DNA of 64,000 nucleotides, taken from Pseudonocardia sediminis (GTDB taxonomy: Bacteria; Actinomycetota; Actinomycetes; Mycobacteriales; Pseudonocardiaceae). The position numbers and the translations under genes were made by a program. The notes below the pieces were generated by a model. The model saw nothing but the letters and a program-made list of their open reading frames with translations, ran no database searches and was not told the origin of the DNA. Shown here one piece after another: positions 62,601 through 64,000 of the stretch; position 1 is the first letter of the stretch; every line of letters begins with the position of its first letter. The DNA is taken from the NCBI RefSeq assembly GCF_004217185.1, contig NZ_SHKL01000001.1, forward strand, positions 2,850,001 to 2,914,000, given 5' to 3'.

Positions 62601-63797
62601 GTGACCATCGAAGCCCTGGTCCGGCCGAGTCCGGTGCACGACGCCGCCGACCTGTTGACGGCGTATCTGCCCGGCTCGTTCTTCCATCGCTCGCCGCGCG
62701 GCACCCTGCTCGCCGACGGCGTGCACGCGAGCGTCGAGGGACGCCCGGGTGGTCACGCCGACGCCGCGGCCGACGCGCTGCGCGACGCCCGGGAGGCGGG
62801 CGTGCGCGACCCCGTCGTCGTCGGGGCGCTGGGCTTCCTCCCCGACGCACCGAGCAGCCTGGTCGTGCCGGCGGTGGTCCGCCGCGCCCCGGGGGACGCC
62901 GGCGCGGCGCCCGCGGTGCGCCGGCCGGCCCCGCCGGTGTCGGACTGGACGGTGCGGCAGCACCCGGCCCCCGAGGACTACGCCGACGGCGTCCGCCAGG
63001 TCCTGGACCTGGTCGACGACGGCGTGCTGGACAAGGTCGTGCTGGCCCGCTGCCTGGAGCTGGCCTCGGCGGACCCGGTGTCGGTGCCGGACCTGCTGAC
63101 CCGCCTGGTGCTGGCGGACCCGGGCGCCTACGCCTTCGCCGCGGACGTGACCGCACCCGGTGACCGGGCGACCCGCACGCTGGTCGGGGCCAGCCCGGAG
63201 CTGCTCGTATCGCGTCGCGGCGGAGTGGTGGAGGCGAACCCGCTGGCCGGGTCCGCGCCGCGCTCGGCCGACGAGGCGGAGAACCGGGAGCGGATCGCGG
63301 CTCTGCTGGCCTCGGAGAAGGACCGCCACGAGCACGCACTGGTCTCCGAACGGGTCTCGGAGGTGCTGGGCCGGTTCTGCACCGGCGTCACCGCTCCGGC
63401 CGAGCCCGCGGTGATCGGCACCGCGACCATGTGGCACCTGTCGAGCCGGATCGCCGGGCGCCTCGCCGACGACGCGACGACCGCGCTGCACCTGGCCGAG
63501 GCACTGCACCCGACGCCGGCCGTGTGCGGGGTGCCGCCGCTGGCCGCGCGCTCGGCGATCAACGAGGTCGAGACCGTCGACCGCGGCTACTACAGCGGAC
63601 TGGTCGGCTGGGTCGACGCCTCCGGCGACGGCGAGTGGGTGGTCACCATCCGCAGCGCCGAGGTCTGCGAGGCGACGCTGCGGCTGTTCGCCGGGGCCGG
63701 CGTCGTCGGCGGGTCGGTGCCGGAGTCCGAGCTGGCCGAGACCGCCGCCAAGTTCCGGACGCTGCTGCGCGCGATCGGCGTCGAGGCGGCGCCGTGA
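62601..63797 (+). CDS. dhbC: Isochorismate synthase
   Basis: 398 residues of the chorismate-utilising enzyme fold: DKVVLARCLELA, TLVGASPELLVSRRGGVVE, NPLAGSAPRS, SEKDRHEHALVSERVSEVL, GTATMWHLSSRIAG, ALHPTPAVCGVPP and RGYYSGLVGWVD with the Mg and substrate residues. It converts chorismate to isochorismate, the first step to 2,3-dihydroxybenzoate. GTG 62601 follows AAAGGAACC. Its stop overlaps the GTG of the next gene. Confidence 0.93.
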   Translation: MTIEALVRPSPVHDAADLLTAYLPGSFFHRSPRGTLLADGVHASVEGRPGGHADAAADALRDAREAGVRDPVVVGALGFLPDAPSSLVVPAVVRRAPGDAGAAPAVRRPAPPVSDWTVRQHPAPEDYADGVRQVLDLVDDGVLDKVVLARCLELASADPVSVPDLLTRLVLADPGAYAFAADVTAPGDRATRTLVGASPELLVSRRGGVVEANPLAGSAPRSADEAENRERIAALLASEKDRHEHALVSERVSEVLGRFCTGVTAPAEPAVIGTATMWHLSSRIAGRLADDATTALHLAEALHPTPAVCGVPPLAARSAINEVETVDRGYYSGLVGWVDASGDGEWVVTIRSAEVCEATLRLFAGAGVVGGSVPESELAETAAKFRTLLRAIGVEAAP

Positions 63798-64000
63798 CCT
63801 CCGTCGCCGGCCGATCCACCGGACCATCCGACGACCCGGCCACCGACCCCGGTCCGGACCACACCCGGTGGCCGGCCGACGAGGCCGCCCGGCACCGCGC
63901 CGCCGGGCACTGGCGCGGACAGACGTTCGGCACGCTGCTGACCCTGCTCGCCGACGCCCACCGCGGCCGCACCGCCGTCGTCGGACGGACCGGGGGACGG
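63794..64000 (+). CDS. dhbE: 2,3-dihydroxybenzoate-AMP ligase, 5' end only
   Basis: The first 69 codons, cut by the right edge. After a disordered start (MTSVAGRSTGPSDDPA) comes WPADEAARHRAAGHWRGQTF then GTLLTLLADAHRGRTAVV, the N-terminal pattern of DhbE/EntE (W-P-x3-A-x-RYRAAGYW.G.T). The enzyme activates 2,3-dihydroxybenzoate for loading on an aryl carrier protein. GTG 63794 overlaps the dhbC stop (GTGA). Confidence 0.85.
   Translation, partial: MTSVAGRSTGPSDDPATDPGPDHTRWPADEAARHRAAGHWRGQTFGTLLTLLADAHRGRTAVVGRTGGR

Overview
The window is GC-rich DNA with close-packed genes, many GTG starts and many 4-base stop/start overlaps. It carries SDRs of the mycofactocin-coupled type, an actinobacterial-type cytochrome b (QcrB), NarL-type two-component pairs, a class F sortase and an IdeR/DmdR-like iron box. 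Together these point to an actinomycete chromosome, most likely Pseudonocardiaceae (Pseudonocardia-like). The family call is an inference; no rRNA or tRNA gene was seen. No prophage, transposase or CRISPR array was recognised.

Region 1 (1-7.1 kb) looks like a one-carbon/cofactor block: an M19 dipeptidase (cut by the left edge), hexulose-6-phosphate synthase with a small unknown gene behind it, PqqD and PqqE of PQQ synthesis, a LysR regulator, class I fructose-bisphosphate aldolase and a GlpX-like protein. HPS plus aldolase plus a bisphosphatase-like protein suggests the ribulose monophosphate cycle, although no phosphohexuloisomerase, pqqA, pqqB or pqqC is in view. Region 2 (7-26 kb) is mixed: TPR protein, SDRs, a lone QcrB, DedA, a lipoprotein, a paired SMR efflux system with its TetR gene and operator, methylmalonate-semialdehyde dehydrogenase with a sugar porter, a decarboxylase interrupted by an in-frame TAA, a CE15-like esterase, TerC, a frameshifted stress protein and a MarR regulator behind a perfect 20-bp inverted repeat.

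Region 3 (26-35 kb) has a coupled four-gene operon, P450 - Baeyer-Villiger monooxygenase - double-length SMP-30-like propeller - hotdog thioesterase, that reads as a ring-opening catabolic pathway. It faces a TetR gene and a 2,2-dialkylglycine decarboxylase. After an AIM24 protein comes about 1 kb of gene stubs. Region 4 (35-44.7 kb) holds a flavoprotein reductase/oxidase, a two-component system with an ABC exporter, and a second two-component system. Region 5 (44.7-54 kb) is a cell-envelope block: a serine hydrolase, a class F sortase fused to a nuclease-like (SNase fold) domain, a Tat-exported ferritin-like protein, a TatA paralogue, an esterase, a DMT transporter and an OafA-type acyltransferase. 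Region 6 (54-64 kb) has a third two-component system, an SDR/TetR/P450 group, an NmrA-like/TetR pair, and the start of a catecholate siderophore cluster (binding lipoprotein, DhbA, DhbC, start of DhbE) behind an iron box.

The most interesting items are the sortase-nuclease-like fusion coupled to a Tat-exported ferritin-like protein and a nearby TatA; a family of exactly 68-bp intergenic palindromes (26270, 37618, 42071); the P450-BVMO-lactonase-like operon; and a recurring pattern in which pairs of outward-pointing gene 3' stubs flank deletion scars.
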